64,000 bases of DNA. Origin: Actinomycetaceae bacterium. GTDB lineage: Bacteria > Actinomycetota > Actinomycetes > Actinomycetales > Actinomycetaceae. Positions 52,172 through 61,773 of this stretch are shown here, in pieces (position 1 is the stretch's first letter; the number at the start of each line of letters is the position of its first letter). Position numbers and translations under genes: made by a program. The DNA lies in assembly GCA_030524055.1 (NCBI GenBank), contig JAUNHH010000001.1, positions 350,572-414,571 on the forward strand, given 5' to 3'. Under the pieces are notes generated by a model. It ran no database searches, was not told the DNA's origin, and worked only from the letters and a program-made list of their open reading frames with translations.

Positions 52172-52813
52172 GTGACCTACCACTTTCAGATGACAAGCAG
52201 AGGATTTCCGCACTGCCCTGATCTGATAACGCAGTGGCAGGAAAACGGTTGGCCATGGCCGCCAGAAACCGGAAGAATACATGACGAGGCCCGCGGATAC
52301 TGGGCAGTAAGTCGCTATATTCCATTATCTCTCTGCTACCTTTTTTCCGAAGAAGGAGCAGACAAACCTCCTTCAGAAAAGGCAATCCAGGACGATATCA
52401 ACAAGACCATTCATTGGCAGCTCGATATTTTTTATTGGCTCCTTCAGCACAGCTCTTTATCCCCAACGGGTACCTGTTTCAGCATTATCGACTGTGAATC
52501 CGATTCCCCTACCCCTGGCTCTATGAAGCTACTCGACAGTTGCAACTTCAAGGCAAGAAGCTATAGCTCATATCCTCTACACGACACCTGGTGGCAGCAT
52601 TTCCATTTCGGAACTCTCTCCCCCACCCGCGAGACCCTTCTCCCAATTCTCTATTCCATTTCTGAGGACAACCTTGAAGGAATTACCCTCACCTCAGAAG
52701 GGCTCGATTGGCTATGCATTTTCCATTCAGGCGGGGCGGATATTCTCTTTACATCGGCAACACAGAGAAACTTAGCAATAAGCGCATTTCCAGATCGTTT
52801 ATCCGCGCGCTAG
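52172..52813 (+). CDS. uncharacterised protein of the RHS island, copy 2
   Basis: A 213-residue paralogue of the preceding gene, starting at a GTG after AGGAG. It has many Trp/Phe/His residues and no signal peptide or transmembrane segment. Two diverged small genes next to a toxin locus could be further immunity genes or a separate system. No domain recognised. Confidence 0.7.
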   Translation: MTYHFQMTSRGFPHCPDLITQWQENGWPWPPETGRIHDEARGYWAVSRYIPLSLCYLFSEEGADKPPSEKAIQDDINKTIHWQLDIFYWLLQHSSLSPTGTCFSIIDCESDSPTPGSMKLLDSCNFKARSYSSYPLHDTWWQHFHFGTLSPTRETLLPILYSISEDNLEGITLTSEGLDWLCIFHSGGADILFTSATQRNLAISAFPDRLSAR

Positions 52814-52882
52814 TTTTCTGATGGGAGCACAAGACGAATTGTTCCACTAGGTCGGGCACCATCGTGCAGGCTTCGCCCTCGA

Positions 52883-52952
52883 CACCAAACGTGCATTGGG
52901 CGACAAAAACTGCCGATTTTGGCGAAAAATGTCGCCCTTTGCCCGTCTGGTG
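52883..52952. repeat. 70-bp double inverted repeat element, copy 2
   Basis: Same design as 32469-32538: outer arms at 52883-52890 and 52945-52952 (one mismatch), inner arms GGGCGACA (52898-52905) and TGTCGCCC (52930-52937), the same 7-base spacers. It again lies between convergent genes. Confidence 0.8.
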
Positions 52953-53105
52953 CATATTCCAACAAGCCAGGCAGCACAAAGGGCGACAATACCCTGGGAT
53001 CACCAAGGAATTGCCGCCCTCACCACTGGGCCGCGTAGCTGCCGCTAAGCGGCCACCAGGCAGACACAAGGAAAATCCCCGCGCCCGCCCAAACGCCTAC
53101 CTATA

Positions 53106-53645
53106 TCAGGCCTGTGCGCTCAGACGCTGAGCGAAAGCGTCAACGGCTGCCTTGAACTGGCCCTGGATATCAGCGTCGCTGTGGCGGCCATCAGCACCGA
53201 ATTGATCCTGGCTAGCCTGCACGCCGACCTCAGCCACAACCTCGGCGTCAACAATGTCGAGGATGTCGCGCATGTGAGCACGTGCCCACTGGCCGCCCTG
53301 AGGAGAAGCGGTAGCAGAAGCAAGAAGTACCTTCTTGCCTTCAAAGGACTTTTCACCCCACGGACGGGAGAACCAGTCCAGAGCATTCTTCAGCACACCA
53401 GGAATGCTGTGGTTGTATTCAGGGGCAACGATCATCAGTGCGTCAGCAGCTTCAATAGCGGCCTTCTTTTCACGAGCCAGCGCCAGGAAGTCACCGTCAT
53501 TGTCATAGGTGTACATAGGCAGGTCAGTAATAGTGACCTCAACAAATTCCAAGCCCTCGGGTGCATCAGCAATAATTGCCTGTGCAACCAGACGGTTCAG
53601 AGAGTTCGACGCATTCGAGCCAACAATATAGGCGACGGTAGTCAT
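53106..53645 (-). CDS. NADPH-dependent FMN reductase
   Basis: A 179-residue flavodoxin-fold reductase with the phosphate loop GSNASNSLN and the family signature APEYNHSIPGVLKNALDW. Such enzymes reduce FMN, quinones or azo compounds with NAD(P)H. GGAGG lies 5 bases before the ATG at 53645. A palindrome GTGAC-AAA-GTCAC (53782-53794) upstream may be a redox-regulator site. Confidence 0.92.
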   Translation of the reverse strand: MTTVAYIVGSNASNSLNRLVAQAIIADAPEGLEFVEVTITDLPMYTYDNDGDFLALAREKKAAIEAADALMIVAPEYNHSIPGVLKNALDWFSRPWGEKSFEGKKVLLASATASPQGGQWARAHMRDILDIVDAEVVAEVGVQASQDQFGADGRHSDADIQGQFKAAVDAFAQRLSAQA

Positions 53646-53781
53646 ATATTCCTCCAAATTAGGCCACGCCTCGGTAGAAGCGGGACGACAGAAGTAGTTG
53701 AATGTTCAAGCTCCAGTGTAGCGCCCACATTCACCTATCCACCATATTACGGAGGTGAGGTGGGTCGCACACCATAACTCA

Positions 53782-53794
53782 GTGACAAAGTCAC
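53782..53794. promoter_or_regulatory. palindrome upstream of FMN reductase
   Basis: GTGAC-AAA-GTCAC, a perfect 5-3-5 inverted repeat in the gap 53646-53944, about 140 bases before the FMN reductase start. The rest of the gap holds a one-mismatch 12-mer (53868-53879) and no gene. Confidence 0.35.
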
Positions 53795-53867
53795 AGACTA
53801 TCTGGCGACACAGACACAGTGTCAGCACCGCCAAGTCACGCAGAAATACCGTAGCCACCGACAAACG

Positions 53868-53879
53868 CCCCGGCCTCGT
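53868..53879 (-). repeat. 12-mer repeat, one mismatch (CCCCGGCCTCGT)
   Basis: The same G variant as in the 50318 hairpin, located downstream of the second beta-propeller gene. Confidence 0.75.
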
Positions 53880-53944
53880 CAATATGGCAATGGCGCCTAG
53901 CCGCACAATGCGACCAGACGCCATTGGCACCACAACCTACTCGC

Positions 53945-55393
53945 TCACTTAGCGGCAGGACGTTCCTTCAGAGGAATATCGACCACCCAGGTTTCAATCC
54001 CGCCACCCATAGTGGAGGTGAAGGCCACCTTGGAGCCATCACGCGAAACGGTAGCTTGGGGTTCCTTAAAGTAGAAACCTTCCTTACTATCGCTCGCTTT
54101 TTCCTCAACACGCGTATGCGTCACTGGATAGGCTTGACCGCCTTCTGTCAGTTCCAGGAAAAAGACTCGCTTGTACTGAGGACGGCTTGGCGCTGCTGCC
54201 TTCCCATAATTGGCATTGTCTCCATAGGTGGAGACCACTACCCAACCGGGCCGATCAAAAGACTGGGCGCTAATATGCGCGGCATAGGCCTCGCCCGACG
54301 CCGGATACAGGGACATTAACCCGGTTTTCTTGCCAGTCTCGAGGTCGTACATAGCAATCTGGTCAGCCTCATAGGCGGCTGCGACGAGGACGTCGCGGCC
54401 TTCCTTATTAATGGCCAAATCCGAGTGCTCGGAGTTCTTGATCAGCTGACGGCCCTTCTTCAGACCAATGTCATAGGAGTGCGTCCCACCGTAGCCATCA
54501 GTCCACGACAGCACGGCATATTTACCGCTGGCCGATGTGGAGACATGGTCCGGAATCGCACCTGGCACTGGGAATTTCGAGGCATCAAGGGTGCCAATCA
54601 CCGAACCAGACTCCAAGTTGACGGTCACAACGCCATAAGGAATAACCTTCTGGGTCGCCGAATCGTAGCGATTCGCGAAGAGGGTCAGGATCTTTCCATC
54701 AGCGCTGGTGGTTCCTTCACCCTTGGTCCAGTAGGAGGTGGCTTCCGGCCAGGGAGTCTTGCCTTTCAGGTCAAGGATTGTCCGTCGCTCACCTGTAGAA
54801 ACGTTAAATTCGTACCACTGGGTGCCACCGTGATTGGCGGTATGGCGGGCCAGATTTGGATTAGTGGGATGCCACAGAACTTCGGCAGCACCGGCCACTC
54901 CCTCAAGGGCGGCTGAACGCTTCCAGGTCTTAGTGTCAACGACATACCAGAAGCCTTCACCATCCCAGGCGAGCATCTTCGAGTTGTCAGCATTAAATGC
55001 CTGGCGGCGCGAATAGTCGTGGCGTAGACGACCCTGCTTCCCTTCAGAAGCACGGGTGGCACGATGGACGGTCACACCGGTCAGGGGGTCAGTAAATTTC
55101 TGCGCCTTTGCGAGATCAACATTGAGTTTTGGTGCGGGCACTGATTCGCCCGCCATCGGCGCCAGCGCTGGCACCAGATCACCTTTTGGCAAGGGCGAGG
55201 GCGCAGCTGGAATACCGTCAACCGCATGAGCGGCAGGCACACCATTCGCAGCTTCAGGCGCACCTTCAGCAGCATAACTCGCGCCAGCAGTAGTAAATAA
55301 TAAAGCAGGGACAATAGCCGCAGCGAAAAGACTAGTACGAGCAGTTTTTGCACTGATACGTCTACGGATCAATTGATTGGCACCTTTGGTCAT
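53945..55393 (-). CDS. secreted beta-propeller protein, paralogue 2
   Basis: A 482-residue protein with a Sec signal peptide ending GASYA-A at about residue 42, then a propeller strongly similar to the 41785-43287 protein (HRATRASEGKQGRLRHDYSRRQAFNADNSKM; LWHPTNPNLARH; PDHVSTSASGKYAVLSWTDGYGG). This copy has no lipobox, so it is released or retained without a lipid anchor. The start at 55393 follows GAAAGGA; the frame extends 32 codons further upstream. Confidence 0.78.
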   Translation of the reverse strand: MTKGANQLIRRRISAKTARTSLFAAAIVPALLFTTAGASYAAEGAPEAANGVPAAHAVDGIPAAPSPLPKGDLVPALAPMAGESVPAPKLNVDLAKAQKFTDPLTGVTVHRATRASEGKQGRLRHDYSRRQAFNADNSKMLAWDGEGFWYVVDTKTWKRSAALEGVAGAAEVLWHPTNPNLARHTANHGGTQWYEFNVSTGERRTILDLKGKTPWPEATSYWTKGEGTTSADGKILTLFANRYDSATQKVIPYGVVTVNLESGSVIGTLDASKFPVPGAIPDHVSTSASGKYAVLSWTDGYGGTHSYDIGLKKGRQLIKNSEHSDLAINKEGRDVLVAAAYEADQIAMYDLETGKKTGLMSLYPASGEAYAAHISAQSFDRPGWVVVSTYGDNANYGKAAAPSRPQYKRVFFLELTEGGQAYPVTHTRVEEKASDSKEGFYFKEPQATVSRDGSKVAFTSTMGGGIETWVVDIPLKERPAAK

Positions 55394-55849
55394 GGACCAT
55401 CCTTTCTTCAGCACCCAACCCGCATTACACCCTAGACCCATTTCCTGAGTGATACCAGGGTTTTCGGTGCCAATTTCTGCAATTCTCAACTTTTACCGCC
55501 ATGTCAGATTGTTCGTGATACCGCTTTCATTTAATGAACCACCCCAAACACACAGGATAACCGCGGTTTGAAGTGGCTACGGGCCAGGAAGAAGGTTTCG
55601 GGCATCCCTTTGGCGACCATTCCCCTCCGCAATACCCTGCCCAGCCGGTCAGGCATTCCACTGCCAAGCAGCACCACACCGAGCGCTTTTCCCACATTCC
55701 GCACCCCGCCCTCGTAGCGACACAAATAACACGGAAAAATCACCCGAAAAGTCCTTTTTCAGCCCCAAGTCCCTGCCTTTTCGGAAGGATTTCGTCTAGG
55801 CTCGCCTCTGTCACCATGCTGCAACATCGAATTTACGCGGAGTTTTCCC
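55394..55849. other. 456-base divergent gap
   Basis: Between the propeller gene (minus) and the NarK-type gene (plus). It contains a 12-mer copy at 55704-55715, the palindrome AACCGCGGTT (55559-55568) and a -10 box TAGGCT at 55797-55802 that would give the transporter a leader of about 40 bases. No gene seen. Confidence 0.55.
55704..55715 (-). repeat. 12-mer repeat CCCCGCCCTCGT, intergenic
   Basis: Exact copy upstream of the NarK-type transporter gene. Confidence 0.9.
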
Positions 55850-57139
55850 TTGTCTTCAGAACCTACTTCTACACATGAGGCGCCCGGGGCCTACCGAGTC
55901 CTCACTATGTCCTCCATCTCCTTCACCCTGATGTTTGCCGTATGGCTGATGTTCGGGATCCTGGGCAAACCAATCCAGCAAGAATTCGGGCTTGACGCCG
56001 TGCAATTGTCATGGATTAGTGCTGTTGCTGTTCTTAACGGCTCAATGTGGCGCCTGCCTTCCGGTATCCTCGCTGACCGTTATGGCGGCAAAATCGTCAT
56101 GACCATCATGATGGCGATTGGCGCCGTTGCTTCACTGGCCGTCTCCTTTGCCCAAAACTATGCGATGCTGCTGGTCCTGGCCTTCTGCGTGGGTATTGTG
56201 GGGAACTCCTTCTCGTCGGGTGTCGCGTGGAACTCTGCCTGGTTCTCACAGCACCGTAAGGGCCTTGCCCTAGGCGTCTTTGGTGCGGGCAATGTTGGTG
56301 CCTCGGTCACCAAAATCATTGGCCCGTCAATCATTGCGGCAACTGCAGGCACATCGGTCCTCGGCTTCCTGCCTGGCGGGTGGCGCCTGATCCCCATTAT
56401 TTACGCGGTTCTGCTGACTATCACAGCAATCCTCACCTGGTTTATTACGCCTGCCGAGGATCGTAAGCCCGGTAAATCGGCGAAAATCTCCACCATGCTG
56501 GAGCCGCTGAAAGATATTCGCGTCTGGCGTTTCAGCCTCTACTACGTCATTGTTTTCGGTGCCTACGTCGCCTATTCCGCGATTTTGCCGACCTACTACC
56601 AGGACGTTTTCCACGTTAACCTTGCCACGGCGGCTCTGCTGACCACCACCTTTATTTTCCCGGCATCATTATTGCGTCCTTTGGGCGGTTGGGTGTCCGA
56701 CCGTTGGGGAGCGCGCGCCACCATGTATCTCACTTTTGTACCGATTGGCGCCCTCTTTACCCTGCTGTGCATTCCCAGCGGCGTTGACGAGGCAGGCAAT
56801 GCCTACGGTCTGCCCCTGTGGCTGGTTGTGACGATTATTTTCTTCATTGGCTGCCTCATGGGTATTGGTAAAGCCGGCGTCTACAAGCACATCCCCACCT
56901 ACTTCCCACACCATGTGGGTTCTGTTGGCGGGCTGGTCGGAATGCTGGGTGGCCTGGGCGGATTCTTCTTGCCTCCCATGTTTGCCTCCGTTCAGCAGGC
57001 CACCGGCATCACCTCAACTTCCTTCATTATTATGACCGTCATTACCGGCGTTACCCTGATTTGGATGCACCTGGTAATTGCGCGGATGAAGCGCGAGGAT
57101 CCTGAAGGCGATCATGTGGATGTGCCTGTGAAAGGCTGA
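55850..57139 (+). CDS. narK: NarK-type nitrate/nitrite MFS transporter
   Basis: A 429-residue transporter with 12 helices. Both nitrate-signature regions of the NarK/NNP family are visible: GVFGAGNVGASVTKIIGP in helix 5 and GLVGMLGGLGGFFLPP in helix 11, with arginines in helices 2 and 8 (SMWRLPSGILADR; SLLRPLGGW). The start is a TTG at 55850 preceded by GCGGAG. No nitrate reductase genes are in the window, so whether it imports nitrate or exports nitrite is open. Confidence 0.9.
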   Translation: MSSEPTSTHEAPGAYRVLTMSSISFTLMFAVWLMFGILGKPIQQEFGLDAVQLSWISAVAVLNGSMWRLPSGILADRYGGKIVMTIMMAIGAVASLAVSFAQNYAMLLVLAFCVGIVGNSFSSGVAWNSAWFSQHRKGLALGVFGAGNVGASVTKIIGPSIIAATAGTSVLGFLPGGWRLIPIIYAVLLTITAILTWFITPAEDRKPGKSAKISTMLEPLKDIRVWRFSLYYVIVFGAYVAYSAILPTYYQDVFHVNLATAALLTTTFIFPASLLRPLGGWVSDRWGARATMYLTFVPIGALFTLLCIPSGVDEAGNAYGLPLWLVVTIIFFIGCLMGIGKAGVYKHIPTYFPHHVGSVGGLVGMLGGLGGFFLPPMFASVQQATGITSTSFIIMTVITGVTLIWMHLVIARMKREDPEGDHVDVPVKG

Positions 57140-57151
57140 GGTCGCTCCATA

Positions 57152-57197
57152 GAGTGGGGCGGTTCCACAAAGTTTTGCGGGCCGCTCCACTTTTTAT
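57152..57197 (+). terminator. terminator after narK
   Basis: A 10-bp stem with one G-T pair (57152-57161 with 57182-57191) followed by TTTTTATT. Confidence 0.8.
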
Positions 57198-57199
57198 TC

Positions 57200-57263
57200 A
57201 CGAGGGCGGGGCGCGCTCACATCAAAAGCGGGACCGGGAAATATAACCCGGCCCCGCCCTCGT
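57200..57263. repeat. inverted pair of 12-mer repeats between narK and purL
   Basis: Exact ACGAGGGCGGGG at 57200-57211 and CCCCGCCCTCGT at 57252-57263, facing each other across 40 bases. Located between convergent genes, just after the narK terminator and just beyond the purL stop. Confidence 0.88.
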
Positions 57264-57291
57264 CAATGAAAAACCTAGCGATCGCGCCCTA

Positions 57292-59655
57292 CTAGAACCG
57301 CGAGCGCAACGGCGCCTCCGAGGCTTCACGCAGGTCTTCAACTGAGGTCACCCATCCGCCTCCATTACCTGTATCGGCCAGCAGATCCTGCCCGGTCACG
57401 GCCAACAGGTCTCCGCCAGTGACGCCAATACGGGCCGCCTCCACATTTTCCGCTTCAGCAGCGGCAAAAACGGCGGGCAGTGCACCCTCAGGCACAGCAA
57501 TAATGGCGCGGGCCTGGGACTCAGAAAAAAGCAACTCGAAGTCACTCACCCCATCACGCCCCGCCACCGAGGTCAGGTCAAAAGACCCGCCAATACCGAA
57601 ACGCAACACCATATCAACCAGGGCCTGAGCAAAACCACCATTGGAAAGGTCGTGGGCTGCGCGGATCAGCGGCCGCCCATCGGGCCCATCAGCGGCAGTA
57701 AGCGCACGCACCACATTGCCCAGGGCCACCTCGGCGCCCAGGTCTACCTGGGGTGGAACCCCGCCCAGGTGGTCGTGGCAGATCCGCGCCCAGGCGGAAC
57801 CATCCAGCTCGGCGCGGGTGGTCCCCAACAGCACCACAGCTAGGCCTTCTTCGGTAAATCCGCTGGGGTTGGCGCGCCGCACATCGTCCATCACACCCAA
57901 CATCCCCACCACGGGGGTCGGGTTAATCGACGAATCCGGCTGGCCCTTCACCGTTCCGGACGAGTTATAGAGGGACACATTTCCGCCGGTCACTGGCACG
58001 CCCAGCTCGACGCAGCCCTCCGCGAGGCCCGTCATCGCAGTGACCAGCTGCCACATGGCGTCACTATCTTCTGGGTTACCGAAGTTCAGGCAGTCGGTAA
58101 TCGCCAGGGGCTCGGCGCCAACAACGGCCACATTTCGGTAGGACTCAGCTAGGGCTTGGCGCGCACCGGTATGGGGGTCGAGTTTCGTAAACCAGCCATT
58201 GGCGTCCGTGGACAGGGCCACACCCAGATTCGTTTCTTCATCGACGCGGACCACTCCGGCGTCATCGGGCTGCGCCAGTGCCGTATTGCCCTGCACATAA
58301 CGGTCATATTGGTCGGTAATCCACGCTTTGGAAGCCTGGTTAACATCGCCCAGCACCTGGGCAAGCGCCGCAATCAATTCCTCAGGGGTTTCGGGGCGTG
58401 GCAGGCGCTCGGTGGTGTCACCCACGAGGTCATCTTGCCAGGTGGGACGCGAATAGGGGCGGTCATAGACTGGCCCTTCGTGGGCGACCGTCTTCGGATC
58501 GACTTCCACAATGCGGTGGCCGTAGTGGTCAATAGTGAGGACACCATCGCCAGTGAGGTGGCCGATCACAGCGGCCTCAACATCCCACTTATCGATAATC
58601 TCGAAGAAGCGCTTTTCGTCGGCCGGAGTCACAATCGCCATCATGCGTTCTTGTGATTCTGACATGAGGATTTCTCCGGCAGTCAGCGTCGGATCACGCA
58701 GAAGAACCTTTTCCAGGTCCACATGCATACCGGAATCGCCATTACTGGCCAATTCGGAGGTGGCACAGGAAATGCCAGCAGCCCCTAAATCCTGGATGCC
58801 CTGGACAACGCCAGCCTGGAATAGTTCCAGACAGCATTCAATGAGGACCTTTTCCATAAAGGGGTCACCCACTTGGACACTAGGCCGTTTAGCGGGCATT
58901 CCATCTTCAAAAGTTTCCGATGCCAGGATGGAAGCGCCGCCGATTCCGTCGCCGCCGGTGCGCGCCCCAAAAAGGACAACGAGGTTGCCTTCGCCTGTGG
59001 CATTGGCTAGGTGAATATCGTCGTGGCGGAGCACGCCCAGGCACAGGGCATTGACCAGGGGATTTCCCTGGTAGGACGAGTCGAATTCGGTTTCTCCGCC
59101 AATATTGGGCAGCCCCAAGCAATTCCCGTATCCGCCCACACCGGAGACCACTCCGTGAACAACGCGGGCAGTATCAGGATGGTCAGGAGCACCAAAACGC
59201 AATTGGTCCATCACTGCAACAGGGCGGGCACCCATGGAAATAATGTCGCGGACAATTCCGCCCACACCTGTGGCCGCACCCTGGTAGGGCTCAACAAAAC
59301 TGGGGTGATTATGGGATTCGACTTTAAAAGTCACCGCCCAACCCTGGCCAATATCGACCACACCCGCATTTTGGCCCATTCCCACCAGAAGGTGGCGGCG
59401 CATCTCTTCCGTGGTGCGTGCACCGAATTGTTCAGACAGGTGCTTTTTCGAGGACTTATAGGAGCAGTGTTCGCTCCACATTACGGAATACATAGCGAGT
59501 TCGGCATTCGTGGGGCGGCGCCCAAGAATCTCACGAATACGCTGATATTCATCCTCTTTTAAACCCAATTCGGCCCACGGCATCTCCTTTTCAGGAGTGG
59601 CGGCGGCGTCAGCAACGGTGTCAGGATGCTCGCGAGCGGCTAAATCTTTAGTCAT
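57292..59655 (-). CDS. purL: phosphoribosylformylglycinamidine synthase subunit PurL
   Basis: A 787-residue small-type PurL, which makes FGAM from FGAR, ATP and glutamine-derived ammonia in complex with PurS and PurQ. Visible landmarks are [51 protein letters not shown] and [17 protein letters not shown]. The ATG at 59655 follows GGGAG; the upstream extension is not conserved. Last gene of the purine operon. The 12-mer at 59723-59734 lies between it and purQ. Confidence 0.97.
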   Translation of the reverse strand: MTKDLAAREHPDTVADAAATPEKEMPWAELGLKEDEYQRIREILGRRPTNAELAMYSVMWSEHCSYKSSKKHLSEQFGARTTEEMRRHLLVGMGQNAGVVDIGQGWAVTFKVESHNHPSFVEPYQGAATGVGGIVRDIISMGARPVAVMDQLRFGAPDHPDTARVVHGVVSGVGGYGNCLGLPNIGGETEFDSSYQGNPLVNALCLGVLRHDDIHLANATGEGNLVVLFGARTGGDGIGGASILASETFEDGMPAKRPSVQVGDPFMEKVLIECCLELFQAGVVQGIQDLGAAGISCATSELASNGDSGMHVDLEKVLLRDPTLTAGEILMSESQERMMAIVTPADEKRFFEIIDKWDVEAAVIGHLTGDGVLTIDHYGHRIVEVDPKTVAHEGPVYDRPYSRPTWQDDLVGDTTERLPRPETPEELIAALAQVLGDVNQASKAWITDQYDRYVQGNTALAQPDDAGVVRVDEETNLGVALSTDANGWFTKLDPHTGARQALAESYRNVAVVGAEPLAITDCLNFGNPEDSDAMWQLVTAMTGLAEGCVELGVPVTGGNVSLYNSSGTVKGQPDSSINPTPVVGMLGVMDDVRRANPSGFTEEGLAVVLLGTTRAELDGSAWARICHDHLGGVPPQVDLGAEVALGNVVRALTAADGPDGRPLIRAAHDLSNGGFAQALVDMVLRFGIGGSFDLTSVAGRDGVSDFELLFSESQARAIIAVPEGALPAVFAAAEAENVEAARIGVTGGDLLAVTGQDLLADTGNGGGWVTSVEDLREASEAPLRSRF

Positions 59656-59722
59656 GGGATGCTCCCTAAAGATGCGTTTTATTGTGGGGAAAGGCAAAAG
59701 TCGCCGGTGGGCGTGGTCATCG

Positions 59723-59734
59723 ACGAGGGCGGGG
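59723..59734 (+). repeat. 12-mer repeat ACGAGGGCGGGG between purQ and purL
   Basis: Exact copy in the 95-base gap. The inverted copy at 59819-59830 lies within purQ. Confidence 0.9.
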
Positions 59735-59750
59735 CGCCACAGCGCCGCTT

Positions 59751-60461
59751 TTAGCCAACGAGGCTATGCAGAACAGAGGTGAAAAGGCCGAGGCCATCGG
59801 TGCCTCCATGGGCTTGGACCCCGCCCTCGTTACTGAATGACAATGGGCCAAAGGAGGATTCAACGGCGTGTTCAGGGTGTGGCATCAAGCCAACAACATT
59901 CCCTGCCTCATTGCATATTCCGGCAATATCGTTGAGCGACCCATTGGGGTTGACATCGACATAGCGGAATACGACGTGCCCCTCCCCTTCTAAACGCTCA
60001 ATGGTGGCGGCATCCGCTTGGAAATTGCCTTCGCCATTTTTTAGGGGAACGGTGAGAAGTTGCCCCTGCTCGAAATCGCCTGTCCACGCTGTTGACGCAT
60101 TTTCTACGCGCAATACTTGATCACGGCAGTAGAACTTTTGGTGGTCATTACGGGTGAGGGCTCCAGGCAATAAGTGGGCTTCGCAGAGAATCTGGAAGCC
60201 ATTGCAAATACCCAGAACGGGCAGGCCCTGCCCGGCAGCGCGGACAATTTCATCCATGACGGGTGCAATGGCGGCAATGGCTCCGCAGCGCAGGTAGTCC
60301 CCGTAGGAGAAACCGCCTGGCAGTACGACTGCGTCTACTCCATGCAGGTCAGCGTCTTTATGCCACAGGGCAACAGGTTCTGCTCCGGCCAAGCGGACAG
60401 CGCGCGCAGCATCCCGGTCATCGAGAGTCCCCGGGAAGGTGACCACACCAATCCGGCTCAC
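59751..60461 (-). CDS. purQ: phosphoribosylformylglycinamidine synthase subunit PurQ
   Basis: A 236-residue class I glutamine amidotransferase that supplies ammonia to PurL. Catalytic Cys in [10 protein letters not shown], His and Glu in [13 protein letters not shown] start overlapping the purS stop by 4 bases. The exact 12-mer at 59819-59830 is read as N-E-G-G-V in a loop just after the catalytic His/Glu. Confidence 0.97.
   Translation of the reverse strand: MSRIGVVTFPGTLDDRDAARAVRLAGAEPVALWHKDADLHGVDAVVLPGGFSYGDYLRCGAIAAIAPVMDEIVRAAGQGLPVLGICNGFQILCEAHLLPGALTRNDHQKFYCRDQVLRVENASTAWTGDFEQGQLLTVPLKNGEGNFQADAATIERLEGEGHVVFRYVDVNPNGSLNDIAGICNEAGNVVGLMPHPEHAVESSFGPLSFSNEGGVQAHGGTDGLGLFTSVLHSLVG
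59819..59830 (-). repeat. 12-mer repeat, coding copy (purQ)
   Basis: Exact copy; read as N-E-G-G-V. Confidence 0.9.
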
Positions 60462-60757
60462 TGGGCACCGCCTTGCGGCAAAATCGCGACCTCAGGCGTG
60501 GGCTCTTCCTCAGGAAGGGCCTCGACGCGGACGACATCTTCAATAATCGGGTTCGACAGAACCTGTTCCGCGGCAACGCGAGCCTGCGCGAGAGCATCCT
60601 CGGTGACTGGGCCATCCACACTCAGGTGGAAACATTTGCCTTGACGGATCTCAGTAAAAACCTGCACGCCAATACGGGGCAGTGCGGAGCCAACCGCCTT
60701 ACCCTGAGGGTCCAGGATTTCCGGCTTTGGCATCACTTCGACAATGATTCGCCCCAC
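60458..60757 (-). CDS. purS: phosphoribosylformylglycinamidine synthase subunit PurS
   Basis: A 99-residue bridging subunit ([21 protein letters not shown] start, [11 protein letters not shown] middle). GTG start 6 bases after AGGAGG. It overlaps purQ by 4 bases. Confidence 0.96.
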   Translation of the reverse strand: MGRIIVEVMPKPEILDPQGKAVGSALPRIGVQVFTEIRQGKCFHLSVDGPVTEDALAQARVAAEQVLSNPIIEDVVRVEALPEEEPTPEVAILPQGGAQ

Positions 60758-60838
60758 GGCGTTCCTCCTATTGATGTGGTGTGGTGGTGATGGTTAAGTC
60801 CACGGGTGGTGGCCTGGGTTTAGAGCAGCGGCTCGGTA

Positions 60839-61756
60839 CTAGAGCACCGGTTCGGTGCCCGTAATCCTGCGGAAAGCTTCGATATAGCGCTCGCGGGTGG
60901 CGGCAACAATGTCCTCGGGGAGCGGCGGCGGAGGCGTATCGCTGGCACGATCCCACCCTGAGGCGGGCGAGGTCAGCCAGTCCCGCAGGTATTGTTTGTC
61001 GAAACTGGGAGTGACTGTGCCGGGTTTCCAGGCGTCGCGCGGCCAAATCCGCGAAGAATCGGGGGTGAGGACCTCATCGCCGAGGACCAGCGTGCCTGTT
61101 GCCCGGTCAATCCCGAGTTCAAATTTTGTATCCGCCACAATGAGGTCGCGTTCCAGGGCAGTTGCGCGTCCGCGTTCATAAAGGGCAAGGGAAATATCCC
61201 GGAGCTGTCGGGCGATATCCTCCCCTACCATTGCCACGACTTTCCGGTAGGACACATTTTCGTCGTGTTCACCCTGTTCGGCTTTGGCGGCCGGAGTAAA
61301 AATTGCGTTCTCTAATTCGGACGCTTCAGTAAGTCCTTCGGGTAAACCGATTTCACAGACCGATCCAATTCGCCGATATTCTGCGAGGCCAGATCCCGTT
61401 AAATATCCGCGGACAACACATTCCACGGGAATCATATCGAGGGCTTTCACAATAACGGCCCGCCCAGCAACCTCATCAGGAACGGGAAGAAGGTCCCCGG
61501 AATCATCGGTGAGTAAATGGTGAGGAATAATATCTTTACACTCGCGCATCCACCATATCGAGAGCTGATTCAGTATCTTCCCTTTATCAGGAATAGGGGT
61601 TGGGAGGATATGGTCATATGCGCTAATACGGTCAGTGGTGACAATAAGATATCGATCAACGAGGGCGGGGCTGCTCGCATCAATGGGCGCATAGATTTCG
61701 CGCACTTTCCCAGAAGCAATATGTTTCCAACCGTACTGTTCAAGATTCCAGGTCAT
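60839..61756 (-). CDS. purC: phosphoribosylaminoimidazole-succinocarboxamide synthase
   Basis: A 305-residue SAICAR synthetase, longer than the enterobacterial form, as is usual in actinobacteria. Landmarks: SGKVREIY, RISAYDHILPTPIPDKGKILNQLS, ECVVRGYLTGSG, TKFELG and DEVLTPDSSRIW. Start at 61756 follows GGAGGAGG. The exact 12-mer at 61659-61670 is read as P-A-L-V, a frame used by no other exact coding copy here. Confidence 0.97.
   Translation of the reverse strand: MTWNLEQYGWKHIASGKVREIYAPIDASSPALVDRYLIVTTDRISAYDHILPTPIPDKGKILNQLSIWWMRECKDIIPHHLLTDDSGDLLPVPDEVAGRAVIVKALDMIPVECVVRGYLTGSGLAEYRRIGSVCEIGLPEGLTEASELENAIFTPAAKAEQGEHDENVSYRKVVAMVGEDIARQLRDISLALYERGRATALERDLIVADTKFELGIDRATGTLVLGDEVLTPDSSRIWPRDAWKPGTVTPSFDKQYLRDWLTSPASGWDRASDTPPPPLPEDIVAATRERYIEAFRRITGTEPVL
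61659..61670 (+). repeat. 12-mer repeat, coding copy (purC)
   Basis: Exact copy; read as P-A-L-V. Confidence 0.9.
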
Positions 61757-61773
61757 GCGCTTTCCTCCTCCAC

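Noticed and set aside
53181..53777. 198-residue plus-strand frame
   Set aside because: It is antisense to the FMN reductase gene, whose family signature is unmistakable.
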